From Streptomyces huasconensis (lineage in GTDB: Bacteria; Actinomycetota; Actinomycetes; Streptomycetales; Streptomycetaceae), in the NCBI GenBank assembly GCA_004010275.1, contig RBWT01000001.1, positions 1 through 64,000 of the forward strand: DNA of 64,000 nucleotides, written 5' to 3'. Below, in pieces: positions 19,770 to 27,700 of this stretch. Every line of letters begins with the position of its first letter. Position 1 is the first letter of the stretch. Both the position numbers and the translations under genes were made by a program. The notes beneath the pieces were generated by a model. The model saw nothing but the letters and a program-made list of their open reading frames with translations. It made no database searches and was not told the DNA's origin.

Positions 19770-20825
19770 TCACATCGTGCTGGACTGCAGGGTTGTCGTG
19801 GACGTCCCAGGATGCGGACTCCCGGGCTCCGCCGATCCGCCGTCCCCGCCGGGGCCGTTCCCATGGCCTCCGGGGCCCTCCACGCCGTCGTCCCGGCGTC
19901 CTCGTACGACCCAGACGGCACCGGCCAGGGCGAGCACCGCGCCGAGTACCCCGGTGACCACCGGAAGAGTCTCACCGACCAGCTTCAGCCGGTCGCTGTC
20001 GTCCTTGGCCAGCTTGACCTGCGCCTTCTGCGTGGCCGGGGTGAAGGCGATGCGCTCGCTGTCGAGCAGCACCCTCGCGTCCTTGTCCGAGCCGGGCGCG
20101 CGCAGCGTCTTGCGGGGCCCGATCGCGGCGTAGATGATCCGGCCGGTGCGCCGGTCGGCGACGAGTTCGATGCCGTGGTTGGCGTAGTACTCGTCGGCGA
20201 TCACCTGGCTCTTCTTCGGCTGGCCGACCAGCCGCCCCGGCACCTGACGCGTGCCGGTCTTGTGGGGCTTCACCGTCGCCGTGAACCGGTAGCCCTCGTA
20301 TCCCTGGATCTTCTTCGTGCCCCGGTAGGTGAGCGGCACCGTCGCGCCGAGCGTGTTGTCCCACCAGCGGTAGGAGCGCTTCTCCACGTCGAAGGGGAAC
20401 TTCAGGTACGCCTCCCCCTCGAAGTACGGCTCCTCGTCGCAGCAGTGCACCGGCTTGTTCGTCCTGCGGTCGGTGACCCAGCGTTCCTTGGTCCACTGGA
20501 GCGCGTCGTGCGGGGTGGTGGCGGGCAGCGACGCGTCCGGGTCGACGGAGGTCACCACGTCCCAGACGGCCCGCCCGCTCTCCTCGCTGTCGGCGACGTC
20601 GCCGCGGACCTGGCGGGTGATCGTGAGGTTCTTGTCATGGACCGTCTTGATCTTCTTGGTGTCGAAGTAGCTGCCCTTCCCCTTGAAAACCGTGATGGTG
20701 TCGATATCTGTCGGCGTGCGTTTCGCACGGGGCTCGACGTACCAGGCCAGCATCGGTGCCAGGACCAGAAGAAACGCGCCGAGGCCTAGGAGGATCAGGG
20801 AAAAGGGCGAGGTGGTGCGGCGCAT
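19770..20825 (-). CDS. DUF3068 (PorA-family-like) membrane-anchored protein
   Basis: A 351-residue protein with one N-terminal membrane helix (FSLILLGLGAFLLVLAPMLA, residues 8-27), a large extracytoplasmic beta-rich domain and one C-terminal helix (VVTGVLGAVLALAGAVWVV, near residue 298), followed by a Gly/Ser/Pro-rich tail. The pattern fits DUF3068, found across actinobacteria. An unusual Cys pair (HCCDEEPYF, about residue 128) lies in the outer domain. The start is ATG at 20825 with AGGAG 8-12 bases upstream. Its function is unknown, but DUF3068 genes occur near AftD-type glycosyltransferase loci, as here. It shares a divergent promoter region with the DUF2613 gene. Confidence 0.85.
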   Translation of the reverse strand: MRRTTSPFSLILLGLGAFLLVLAPMLAWYVEPRAKRTPTDIDTITVFKGKGSYFDTKKIKTVHDKNLTITRQVRGDVADSEESGRAVWDVVTSVDPDASLPATTPHDALQWTKERWVTDRRTNKPVHCCDEEPYFEGEAYLKFPFDVEKRSYRWWDNTLGATVPLTYRGTKKIQGYEGYRFTATVKPHKTGTRQVPGRLVGQPKKSQVIADEYYANHGIELVADRRTGRIIYAAIGPRKTLRAPGSDKDARVLLDSERIAFTPATQKAQVKLAKDDSDRLKLVGETLPVVTGVLGAVLALAGAVWVVRGRRDDGVEGPGGHGNGPGGDGGSAEPGSPHPGTSTTTLQSSTM

Positions 20826-20900
20826 GGGGGCACTCCTGGGCTAAGGGCGGGAGAAGTGTTACCGAGCCGTACGTATGGGCCGGGAACCGTAGGCGCACCC

Positions 20901-20915
20901 TTGACTAGGTGTCAA
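20901..20915. promoter_or_regulatory. Inverted repeat in the DUF3068/DUF2613 divergent promoter
   Basis: TTGAC-TAGGT-GTCAA is a perfect 5-base inverted repeat with a 5-base spacer, midway between the divergent starts (20825 and 21055). TTGACT also resembles a -35 element for the plus-strand gene. Confidence 0.35.
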
Positions 20916-21054
20916 TGGATGCAGAGACTGGGGCCCAGCCGGACGGGGCCGGCTGGGACTGTACGACACAGACTCCGCGGCGCCACCGCGCGCCGTGGCC
21001 CGGACTGTGTGCCCGGGGTGGGGACGACCTCCGACAGAGAGGCTGGCCCTCGCC

Positions 21055-21207
21055 ATGCACCGACTGCTCGCCGCATCACTCACCGTCGCCGCCGGGGCGC
21101 TGCTCGCCGTGGGCGCCGCCTTCGGCATCGTCGCGCTCCTGGACGCCACACCGGAGCAGCCCAACACACCGCTGGTGCACTACGACGCGTCGTCGCGGGG
21201 GCAGTGA
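21055..21207 (+). CDS. DUF2613 small membrane protein
   Basis: A 50-residue protein with a single membrane helix (LLAASLTVAAGALLAVGAAF, residues 4-23) and a short polar tail (DATPEQPNTPLVHYD). This matches DUF2613, a small actinobacterial family; from memory one member, Rv0236A of M. tuberculosis, is encoded beside aftD. The start is ATG at 21055, with AGAGAGG 11-17 bases upstream. A longer upstream reading adds only unlikely sequence. The PucR regulator gene begins six bases after its stop, so the two are probably cotranscribed. Its function is unknown; a link to the AftD-like protein is suggested by position. Confidence 0.75.
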   Translation: MHRLLAASLTVAAGALLAVGAAFGIVALLDATPEQPNTPLVHYDASSRGQ

Positions 21208-21213
21208 GCCACC

Positions 21214-22574
21214 GTGGCCGTGACCGACACCCAGCCCACCGGGGCCGCCGAGCCGGGCCAGAGCGCCGCGCCGTCGCGCTCCGCCTGGCGGGACGTGCCG
21301 CCCCGGCAGGTGCGGCGGTTCGCCGCGCTCGCCCTGGAGGAGGTCCCCGCCCTCGCCCAGGACATCCTGCGCGAGATCCGCGCCGAGTACCCGGGCCTGC
21401 CCGTGGTCCTCGACGACTCCGGCGAGCCCATGGCGCTGGTCGGCATCCGCCGCGCCCTGGAGGGCTTCGTCCAGCAGCTGGCGTCCCAGGAGGGGCGGCC
21501 CCGCTACCACCTGGAGGTCTTCCAGGAATTCGGCCGCGGCGAGGGCCTGCACGGCCGCAGCCTCGACTCGCTCCAGGCGATCTACCGACTCGGCGTACGC
21601 CTCGCCTGGCGCCGCCTCGCCGAGATCGGCCAGCAGATCGAGATCCCGCCCCCGGCCATGTACGAACTCGCCGAGTCCGGCTTCGAGTACCTCGACGGCC
21701 TGGTCGACCAGTCCGTACGCGGCTACGCCGAGGCCGCCGCCCGCGTGGCCGGCGAGCGGCTGCGGCTGCAACGCAAGCTCATGGAACTGCTGCTCTCGAG
21801 CGCCGCGCCGACCCCGGCGGCACGGCGCACGCCACCGGCACGGGCCGCGGTCGGTCGTCCGGCCCGCCCGCCCCTCCGGCAACGCCCTCGGGGAGCGCGC
21901 CGCACGCGTCGGCTGGCAGCTGCCCGAGCGGGTCGCCGTGGGCGTCCTGCTGCGGCCGGCCCCGGAGGCCGTGGCACCCGCCGTCGGGGAGGGCCGTCCT
22001 CCTCGACATGGAGGCCGAACAGCCCCGCATGGTCGTGCCCGACCCCGAGGCGGCCGGACGCCCCGAACTGCTGCGCCGCGCCATGACCGGCTGGTCCGGG
22101 GCGATCGGCCCGCCCGTGCCGCTCGCCGATGCCGCGAAGTCGCTGCGCTGGGCGGAGGCGGCGGTGGGGCTCATGGAGCGCGGTCTGCTGCCCGCCGGTG
22201 AGGTCCTGCACTGCACCGAGCACACCGAGGCCCTGGTGCTCCTGCAGCCCGAGGAGCTGATCGAGGACCTGGCCCGCCGCTGCCTCGCCCCGCTGGAGCA
22301 CTGCGGGCCCGCCCACGGCCGCCGCCTTGCCGAGACCCTCCTCGCCTGGCTGGAGACCCGCGGCGGCGCCCCCGAGGTCGCGGCCCGCCTCGGTGTCCAC
22401 CCCCAGACGGTCCGCTACCGCCTGCGGCAGATAAGGGAGCTGTGGGGCGACGAGGTGGACGACCCCGATCGCCGCTTCGAGCTGGAACTGGTCCTGCGCG
22501 CCCGGCGGTTGAGGGGACTGCTCGGCCGCGCCCAGGCCCCCGAGCCGGGCCGGGTCAGCAGCACTGCCAGGTGA
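21214..22574 (+). CDS. PucR-type helix-turn-helix regulator (frame changes)
   Basis: About 450 residues. The N-terminal domain (RRFAALALEEVPALAQDILRE and HGRSLDSLQAIYRLGVRLA) is a helical regulatory domain of the RsbRD/PucR-like type. The C-terminal domain carries the PucR helix-turn-helix (EVAARLGVHPQTVRYRLRQI, near residue 405), the same type as in FasR later in the window. The start is GTG at 21214. The frame changes near 21810, 21880 and 21990; the reading between these (GWQLPERVAVGVLLRPAPEA) continues the protein. The stop at 22574 lies in the first copy of a 24-base tandem duplication. The target is unknown; the divergent DUF3068 gene and the glycan operon beyond are candidates. Confidence 0.78.
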
Positions 22575-22598
22575 CGGGTCAGCAGCACTGCCAGGTGA
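22551..22598. repeat. Perfect 24-base tandem duplication at the convergent gene ends
   Basis: Bases 22551-22574 and 22575-22598 are identical (each begins CGGGTCAGCAGCACTGCCAG and ends GTGA). The first copy holds the pucR stop and the second holds the stop of the convergent YwqG-like gene. Without the duplication the two genes would overlap. Confidence 0.9.
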
Positions 22599-23444
22599 AC
22601 AGCGCCCGGTCGAAGCGGAGGTCCGCCAGATCGGTGCGGCGTATGAGCCAGTAGAGGCAGCCCATGTCGCCCCACATCATGTCCGCCGCGTCGTCCGAGT
22701 CGAACTGGGCCAGCAGCACCCAGCGCTCCGCCTCGTCGGCGAGCCGGGGGTCGTGCCAGTCGGTGTCCGGCCCCAGGGCTCCGTGGGCGACCTCCAGCTC
22801 GACGGGTCCCTGCACCGACTGCGGGGTGCCGCCGAGCTGGTGGCCCACTTCGCTGGTGTGCTCCCACAGGGCGTCGGTGAACTCCTCCGAGCACACCGGG
22901 TGTTCGTACTCCTCGAAGGGCTCGGCCTCCGGCGCGAAAGCCTGCTGAATCCGGGGGTGCGTGGCTTCCGCGACGGTCAGGTCGGCGTGCGCGGTGAGCG
23001 GGATGTGGGGGTAGGCGTCGAGTTCCTCGGGCGTGGTCCGCGCGTCGGCGGGCGTGCCCGCGGGCACGTACACGATCCGGGCCCCGGCCTGCGACTCGGC
23101 GTCGGCCGGGTCCACCACGGTCTCGCCGTCGTCCAGTTGGCCGTCGAAGTAGAAGAAGGACAGCGTGCCCGAGGCGGGGAACGGTATGTCGAGCGCCCCC
23201 TGGGGCAGAGCCGCGCAGTCCACCGAGGCGACGAACGACAACGGGCCGTTCCCCTCCCACACCGGCCACTCCACGTCCCGCGGAAGCCGGGGCTCCCCGC
23301 CCAACTGGCCCACCACCGCGTCGTCCCCGCCCGCCGCGGTGAGCCGGAGGCCCGGCCGCAGCAGCCCGAGCCACCGATCGCGATGTCGGCGGGAAGGTGC
23401 TCATGGGCAAGGGCGCGCAGCGCGCCCGAAGAGGTCTGCGTCAT
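22579..23444 (-). CDS. YwqG-family (DUF1963) protein
   Basis: About 285 residues with the frame change near 23350 repaired. The family pattern is clear: GGEPRLPRDVEWP (often near a PxFLxQ region, here LSFVASVDCAALPQ), GTLSFFYFDGQLDDGETV, and the C-terminal WVLLAQFDSDDAADMMWGD ending in LFTWQCC. DUF1963 proteins are cytosolic and of unknown function. The start is taken at ATG 23444; another ATG at 23456 is equally possible, as GGAGG sits too close to both. It converges on pucR over a duplicated 24-base segment and is divergent from the SCO2400-type gene. Confidence 0.77.
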
Positions 23445-23567
23445 GCCTCCGATCATGCCTCCCACCACTGACAATGCCGCCATCGAGCCGGAGTTGTTGA
23501 TTCCGCACACAACATTCACAGCGGCGGCTTCCGCTCTTGCGCGCGCGGCACCTAGCCTCCATGCCTC

Positions 23568-24405
23568 ATGGACTACTGCCACCCGTGCCGCAGGCACCTC
23601 AACGGCGCCCTCGCCTGCCCGGGGTGCGGAACCCCGGCCGAAGCCCGCCGGGAGTACGCGCAGGCCGCCGCCACGGGGAAGGAACCGGGCGGCGAGGCCG
23701 AGAGCGACCCGTACGACGAGGAGTCCCCGCGCCCCCGCTCCCGCCGCAAGGAAGGCGGGCGGGGCGAGCGCGGGAGGGGCGAACGCGGTAGGGGCGAGCG
23801 GGGGCGAGGCGGGCGCGGCCGCAGGGAGCGTGGTCGCAAGGCCGCGCACCGCCGCAGGCGCCGCAAGGTCCTGCTCGCCACCGCGGGCCTCGCGCTGGCG
23901 GCAGGCGGCCTGAGCCTGGCCGAGCTGGGCATCGAGGGCCGCTCCGAGGACCCGTCCACCGCCTCCGCCCCGGACGGCGAGGCCGGGCGGAGCCCGTCCC
24001 CGGGGACCGGCGGGGGCCCGGGCGGTGGCGCGTCGGGGGCGGGCGCGGCCACCTCGTCCACGGCTTCCGCCGCCGAGGACCGAGGACACCGAGGACGCCA
24101 AGGACGGCAAGGGCGCGGCGGACCGGAAGAAGAAGCGGGAGAAGGACCGGAAGCAGGGGCGGGACGAGGAGCGGGCGGACAGGGAGGAGTGGCAGGGGCA
24201 GGAAGAGGCGGCCCCGGACGAGGGGCGGCCCGACGGCGCCTCGCCGACCGCACCCGGCGCCCCGGCCGACACCGCCGGCTCCTCCGCCCCTACCGCCCCG
24301 CCGACCGCCGAGAACCCGCGGCCGACCCCGGACCCAGAAGCGGAACCGGAGCCGGAACCAGAACCGGAGGAGCGGTGCGACCGCTTCCTGTGGTGGTGCA
24401 GGTGA
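23568..24405 (+). CDS. SCO2400-family zinc-ribbon membrane protein (frame change)
   Basis: About 278 residues. It begins with a short zinc ribbon (MDYCHPCRRHLNGALACPGCG, read as CxxC...CxxC, residues 4-21). A charged linker follows with a Gly-Glu-Arg-Gly-Arg repeat (coding 23757-23830), then an Arg-rich stop-transfer patch and one membrane helix (KVLLATAGLALAAGGLSLAE, near residue 103). The C-terminal tail is Ser/Thr-rich, then Lys/Glu-rich, then a Pro-Glu repeat, ending FLWWCR. The frame change near 24085 is inside the tail. From memory the N-terminus matches the Streptomyces SCO2400 family, whose role is unknown. Topology should be ribbon inside, tail outside. Confidence 0.72.
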
Positions 24406-24409
24406 CGCG

Positions 24410-24938
24410 TCAGCCCATGAACGGGACGACGTCGGCGGGGTCGGCGTGCCAGTTGGAGGAGACGGGCTTGTCGACCAGCGTGGTGCTGGGCAGCTTCAGG
24501 GAGACCGCCTGGGCCTCGTCACCGGCGACGGAGAGGAACAGCCGCTCGTACTCCGTGCCGTAGTCGTCGTTGGTCGTCTTCGGGTTGATGCCCGCGTAGG
24601 CGGCGGTGGCGCCGGAGAGCTTCACGGTCTCGGTGACGGCCTGCTCGGCGGGGGTGACCTCCGAAGCGGGGGAGGAGCCGAAGGAGGCGGAGGGGATGGT
24701 GCCCTCCAGGTAGCAGGTGATGCCGGGCCGGGCCTTGGCGGTGACGAGGAGGTAGCCGCCGGCCTGTGTCTTCTCGGTGAGCTTGAAGGTCAGGTCGTTG
24801 GTGCCGCAGAGCTGCTCGACTGGGCCCTGCACTCGCCGCCGGCGCGAGGGCGGTGCCTGCGGCGGTGGCGGTGAGGGCCGCCGCGGCGACGGCGGTGAGG
24901 ACGAGACGGGCGGAACGGGTGGCAAGACGCGAACGCAT
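24410..24938 (-). CDS. DUF4232-type secreted protein (frame change)
   Basis: About 176 residues with a Sec signal peptide (MRSRLATRSARLVLTAVAAA and a cut after ASA near residue 38) and one extracytoplasmic beta-sandwich domain. The DUF4232 pattern is visible as LCGTNDLTFKLTEKT, then YLLVTAKARPGITCYLEGTI, with two cysteines placed to form the family disulfide, and a C-terminal LKLPSTTLVDKPVSSNWHAD. The start is ATG at 24938 with GGAG six bases upstream. The frame change near 24830 lies just after the signal peptide. Function unknown. Its stop at 24410 faces the SCO2400-type stop at 24405. Confidence 0.77.
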
Positions 24939-24941
24939 CGA

Positions 24942-25026
24942 CAACTCCATGAGATCGGCAACTCCGTGAGGTCGACGACTCCGTGAGACCGAGGACTCCG
25001 GGAGACCGACGACTCCGTGAGTACGG
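24942..25026. repeat. Five tandem 17-base repeats
   Basis: Five head-to-tail copies of a 17-base unit close to CGACTCCGTGAGACCGA start at 24942, 24959, 24976, 24993 and 25010. They lie directly upstream of the DUF4232 start inside a 328-base gap (24939-25266) that holds no supported gene. Confidence 0.85.
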
Positions 25027-25155
25027 AGAGCGGGACGCCCAGCGAGCTGCTGGGACGGCCCTCAGCCTGCGCCGCGATCTGTCCCGTCCACCACAAAAGC
25101 CCGGCATGACGGGAAGCTGGAACGCGGGAAGGGCCGCTGACCAGCACCGATGCCG

Positions 25156-25247
25156 CCCGTCTGGAACGCCAGCCTGGAATGCCCGTCTGGAATGCCCGGC
25201 GGTGACGAACGCACGGCGGTGACGAACGCCCGGCGGTGACAGACGCA
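25156..25247. repeat. Two further tandem repeat sets in the same gap
   Basis: Three copies of a 13-base unit (CCCGTCTGGAATG-like, starting at 25156, 25169 and 25182) are followed by three copies of a 17-base unit (CGGCGGTGACGAACGCA-like, starting at 25197, 25214 and 25231). The 17-base period matches the set at 24942, but the sequence differs. Confidence 0.85.
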
Positions 25248-25266
25248 CGGCCGGGCCACCCCCGGC

Positions 25267-25777
25267 CTACGCCCCTTCGCCCACACCCTCACTCTCGCCC
25301 TGGCTCCCGCTCTCGCCCAGCATCCTGCGCAGCAGATCCCGCAGCGCAAGCCGCTCCTCATGCGTGAGCCCCGCCAGCGGTTCGCGCGCGAAGTTCAGGG
25401 AGTCGCGCAGACCGCGGGCCACCTCGGCGCCCTCGGCGGTGGGCGCCGCCAGCTTCACGCCGCCGGTCGGCCGGGTCCGGCCGCCGCTCGACGAGGCCGC
25501 GCGCCTCCAGGCGGTCGACGATGCCGGTGATGTTCGACGGCTCGCACTTCAGCTTCTGCGCGATGCGGCGCATGGGCATAGGTTCGAGGAAGAGCAGGCC
25601 GAGGACGCGTGCCTGCGCGCCCGTCAGCGCGTGCCCGGCCGCCGCCTCCTCGTACTCCTCGTGGTAGCGCCCCACGACCTCGCCGATCAGCTCGACGACT
25701 TCGCGCGTCAGCGGATCGGCTCGCGGGGAAGGGGTACGCGGGCTGTCGGCGGCACGCGTGCTGCTCCTGGTGGCCAT
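25267..25777 (-). CDS. MarR-family transcriptional regulator (frame change)
   Basis: About 170 residues. The winged helix-turn-helix is visible as MPMRRIAQKLKCEPSNITGI followed by VDRLEARGLVERRPDPADRR, flanked by dimerisation helices (VVELIGEVVGRYHEEYEEAA). A frame change near 25465 splits off the C-terminal helices, which continue in another frame to the stop at 25267 (LTHEERLALRDLLRRMLGE). The start is taken at ATG 25777; a GTG at 25795 is possible. It is divergent from an NADPH-dependent oxidoreductase and the gap holds a dyad operator, so it probably represses that gene and itself. It lacks the N-terminal Cys of OhrR, so it is unlikely to be the regulator of the nearby ohr gene. Confidence 0.83.
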
Positions 25778-25799
25778 GGCGTCCAGGTTACCCACTTAC

Positions 25800-25845
25800 T
25801 TGACATCATGAAATATCCAGGAGCATGGTTGTTTCATAACCTCAA
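25800..25845. promoter_or_regulatory. MarR-type dyad operator and promoter region
   Basis: TTGACATCATGAAA (25800-25813) and TTTCATAACCTCAA (25832-25845) form an inverted repeat matching at 11 of 14 positions, with 32 bases between half-site centres. TTGACA at 25800 also reads as a -35 element for the oxidoreductase gene. Confidence 0.55.
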
Positions 25846-25881
25846 GCATTTCTGGTCCCGCATTTCTAGGAGGACGCCCGC

Positions 25882-26913
25882 ATGTCCGTCACCCCCGAGC
25901 AGCTCCCCTCCGTCAGCCGTGAATGGCACCTGATCCGCCGCCCGAACGGCTGGCCGGTCCCGGAGGACTTCGCCCTGCGCGAGGTCCCCGTCGCGGCCCC
26001 CGCCGAGGGCCGCGTCCTGGTCCGCAACCTCCACTTCTCCGTGGACCCGTACATGCGGGGCCGGATGAACGACGTGAAGTCGTACGTCCCGCCGTTCCAG
26101 CTCGACCAGCCCATGGAGGGCGGCGCGGTCGGCGAGGTCGTCGCCTCGAACGCCGAGGGCTTCGCCGTGGGCGACCACGTGCTGCACTTCGCGGGCTGGC
26201 GCGAGTACGCCTCCGTGCCCGCCCAGTACGCCACCAAGGTCGATGCGCAGGCCGCGCCGCTCTCCGCCTACCTCGGCGTGCTCGGCATGCCGGGCCTGAC
26301 CGCGTACGCGGGGCTGCTCGAAGTGGCCTCCTTCAAGGAGGGCGACGCCGTCTTCGTCTCCGGCGCCGCCGGCGCCGTCGGCAGCCAGGTCGGCCAGATC
26401 GCCAGGCTCAAGGGTGCCTCGCGCGTCATCGGCTCGGCGGGCTCCGACGAGAAGGTCAAGCTCCTGGTCGAGGAGTACGGCTTCGACGCCGCCTTCAACT
26501 ACAAGGACGACAAGCCGGTCGCCGAGCAGCTCAAGGAGGCCGCCCCCGGCGGCATCGACGTCTACTTCGACAACGTCGGCGGCGAGCACCTGGAGGCCGC
26601 CATCAGCCGGCTGAACGTGCACGGCCGCGTCACCATCTGCGGCATGATCGCCGGCTACAACGACACCGAGCCGACCCCCGCCCCGCGCAACCTCGCCCTG
26701 GTCATCGGCAAGCGCCTGCGCCTTCAGGGCATGCTCGTACAGGACCACAACGCGCTCCAGCCGGAGTTCGTCCGCGAGGTCGGCGCCTGGGTCCGCTCGG
26801 GCGAGCTGAAGTACAGCGAGACGGTCGTCGAGGGCGTGGAGAACGGCGTGGAGGCCTTCCTCGGCATGCTCCGCGGCGCGAACACCGGAAAGATGATCGT
26901 CTCCCTCGCCTGA
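25882..26913 (+). CDS. NADP-dependent zinc-free oxidoreductase (MDR, CurA/PTGR-like)
   Basis: A 343-residue intact medium-chain reductase of the leukotriene B4 12-hydroxydehydrogenase/CurA type, which reduces alpha,beta-unsaturated aldehydes and ketones with NADPH in the cytosol. The N-terminal GroES-like domain has LHFSVDPYMRGRM; the Rossmann domain has VFVSGAAGAVGSQVGQIARL (near residue 155) and a later DVYFDNVGGEHLEA. No zinc-ligand set is present, as in this branch. The start is ATG at 25882 with a strong AGGAGG 9-14 bases upstream. The divergent MarR gene and shared dyad imply induction by electrophiles or phenolics; the real inducer is unknown. Confidence 0.9.
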   Translation: MSVTPEQLPSVSREWHLIRRPNGWPVPEDFALREVPVAAPAEGRVLVRNLHFSVDPYMRGRMNDVKSYVPPFQLDQPMEGGAVGEVVASNAEGFAVGDHVLHFAGWREYASVPAQYATKVDAQAAPLSAYLGVLGMPGLTAYAGLLEVASFKEGDAVFVSGAAGAVGSQVGQIARLKGASRVIGSAGSDEKVKLLVEEYGFDAAFNYKDDKPVAEQLKEAAPGGIDVYFDNVGGEHLEAAISRLNVHGRVTICGMIAGYNDTEPTPAPRNLALVIGKRLRLQGMLVQDHNALQPEFVREVGAWVRSGELKYSETVVEGVENGVEAFLGMLRGANTGKMIVSLA

Positions 26914-26930
26914 GGCGACGCCCGGCGCCC

Positions 26931-26984
26931 GGCGGTCCACGGTCTGCGGCCCACGGTCTGCGGTCTGCGGCCTGCGGTCGACGG
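26931..26984. repeat. Imperfect 7-base repeats after the oxidoreductase gene
   Basis: Seven to eight degenerate copies of CGGTCTG/CGGCCCA in tandem just past the stop codon. No gene or hairpin function is evident. Confidence 0.6.
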
Positions 26985-27085
26985 CCCGTGACTCCGCCCC
27001 CTACTTCCGTCATCCGATAATGTGATTCCACCTGGCCGTGGTTGTGGGCGCGCGCCGCGGCATGTATCGGGAGGAATCGGCAGTT

Positions 27086-27514
27086 ATGTCCATCCAGAAG
27101 ATCGACGTCAAGTACACCGCGGTCGCCACCGCCGAGAACGGCCGCGACGGCCGCGTGGCCAGTGACGACGGCGAGCTCGACGTCGTCGTGAACCCGCCGA
27201 AGGAGATGGGCGGCAGCGGCGCGGGCACCAACCCCGAGCAGCTGTTCGCCGCCGGGTACAGCGCTTGCTTCCAGGGCGCCCTCGGCGTCGTGGCCCGCAA
27301 GGAGAACGCCGACATCTCCGGCTCGACCGTGACCGCCAAGGTCGGCATCGGCCAGAACGAGTCCGGCGGCTTCGGCCTGGAGGTGGCGATCACCGCCTCC
27401 ATCCCGAACGTGGACGCGGCCACCGCGCAGTCCCTGGTCGAGAAGGCGCACCAGGTGTGCCCGTACTCGAACGCCACGCGCGGCAACATCAAGGTCGAGC
27501 TCGCGGTCGCCTGA
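27086..27514 (+). CDS. ohr: Organic hydroperoxide resistance protein (Ohr/OsmC family)
   Basis: A 142-residue thiol peroxidase that reduces organic hydroperoxides in the cytosol, using lipoylated partners in characterised members. Both catalytic cysteines are present in family context: SACFQGAL (near residue 61) and VCPYSNATRGN (near residue 125). The N-terminal motif GGSGAGTNPEQLFAAGYSA is diagnostic of Ohr. The start is ATG at 27086 with GGGAGGA about 13 bases upstream. The gene stands alone on the plus strand between the oxidoreductase gene and a terminator. No adjacent OhrR is seen. Confidence 0.93.
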   Translation: MSIQKIDVKYTAVATAENGRDGRVASDDGELDVVVNPPKEMGGSGAGTNPEQLFAAGYSACFQGALGVVARKENADISGSTVTAKVGIGQNESGGFGLEVAITASIPNVDAATAQSLVEKAHQVCPYSNATRGNIKVELAVA

Positions 27515-27534
27515 CCCACCGCTCGCCACATGCG

Positions 27535-27566
27535 AGGGCCCGCACCCCGAAGCGGGGTGCGGCCCT
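27535..27566 (+). terminator. Rho-independent-like hairpin after ohr
   Basis: AGGGCC-C-GCACCCC pairs with GGGGTGC-GGCCCT around a GAAGC loop (13 paired bases, one bulged C), 21 bases after the ohr stop. Confidence 0.7.
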
Positions 27567-27700
27567 TCGCTGTGCCCCTCACTGTGCCCTCGCTCGCTGT
27601 CTATGCCCTTCGCGTGCCCTCCGCCTGCCCTTCGCGTGTCCTCGGCCGCCCCTCACCTGCGGCTGAGGCGTGCCGCATGCCTGCGGATAAGGTGTGCCGC

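Noticed and set aside
24942-25247. CRISPR or attC-like array
   Set aside because: Repeats of 13 and 17 bases are contiguous without spacers, and no integrase or cas gene is present.
25267-25777. OhrR, the peroxide-sensing regulator of ohr
   Set aside because: The N-terminal reactive Cys of OhrR is absent, and the oxidoreductase gene with its dyad lies between this gene and ohr.
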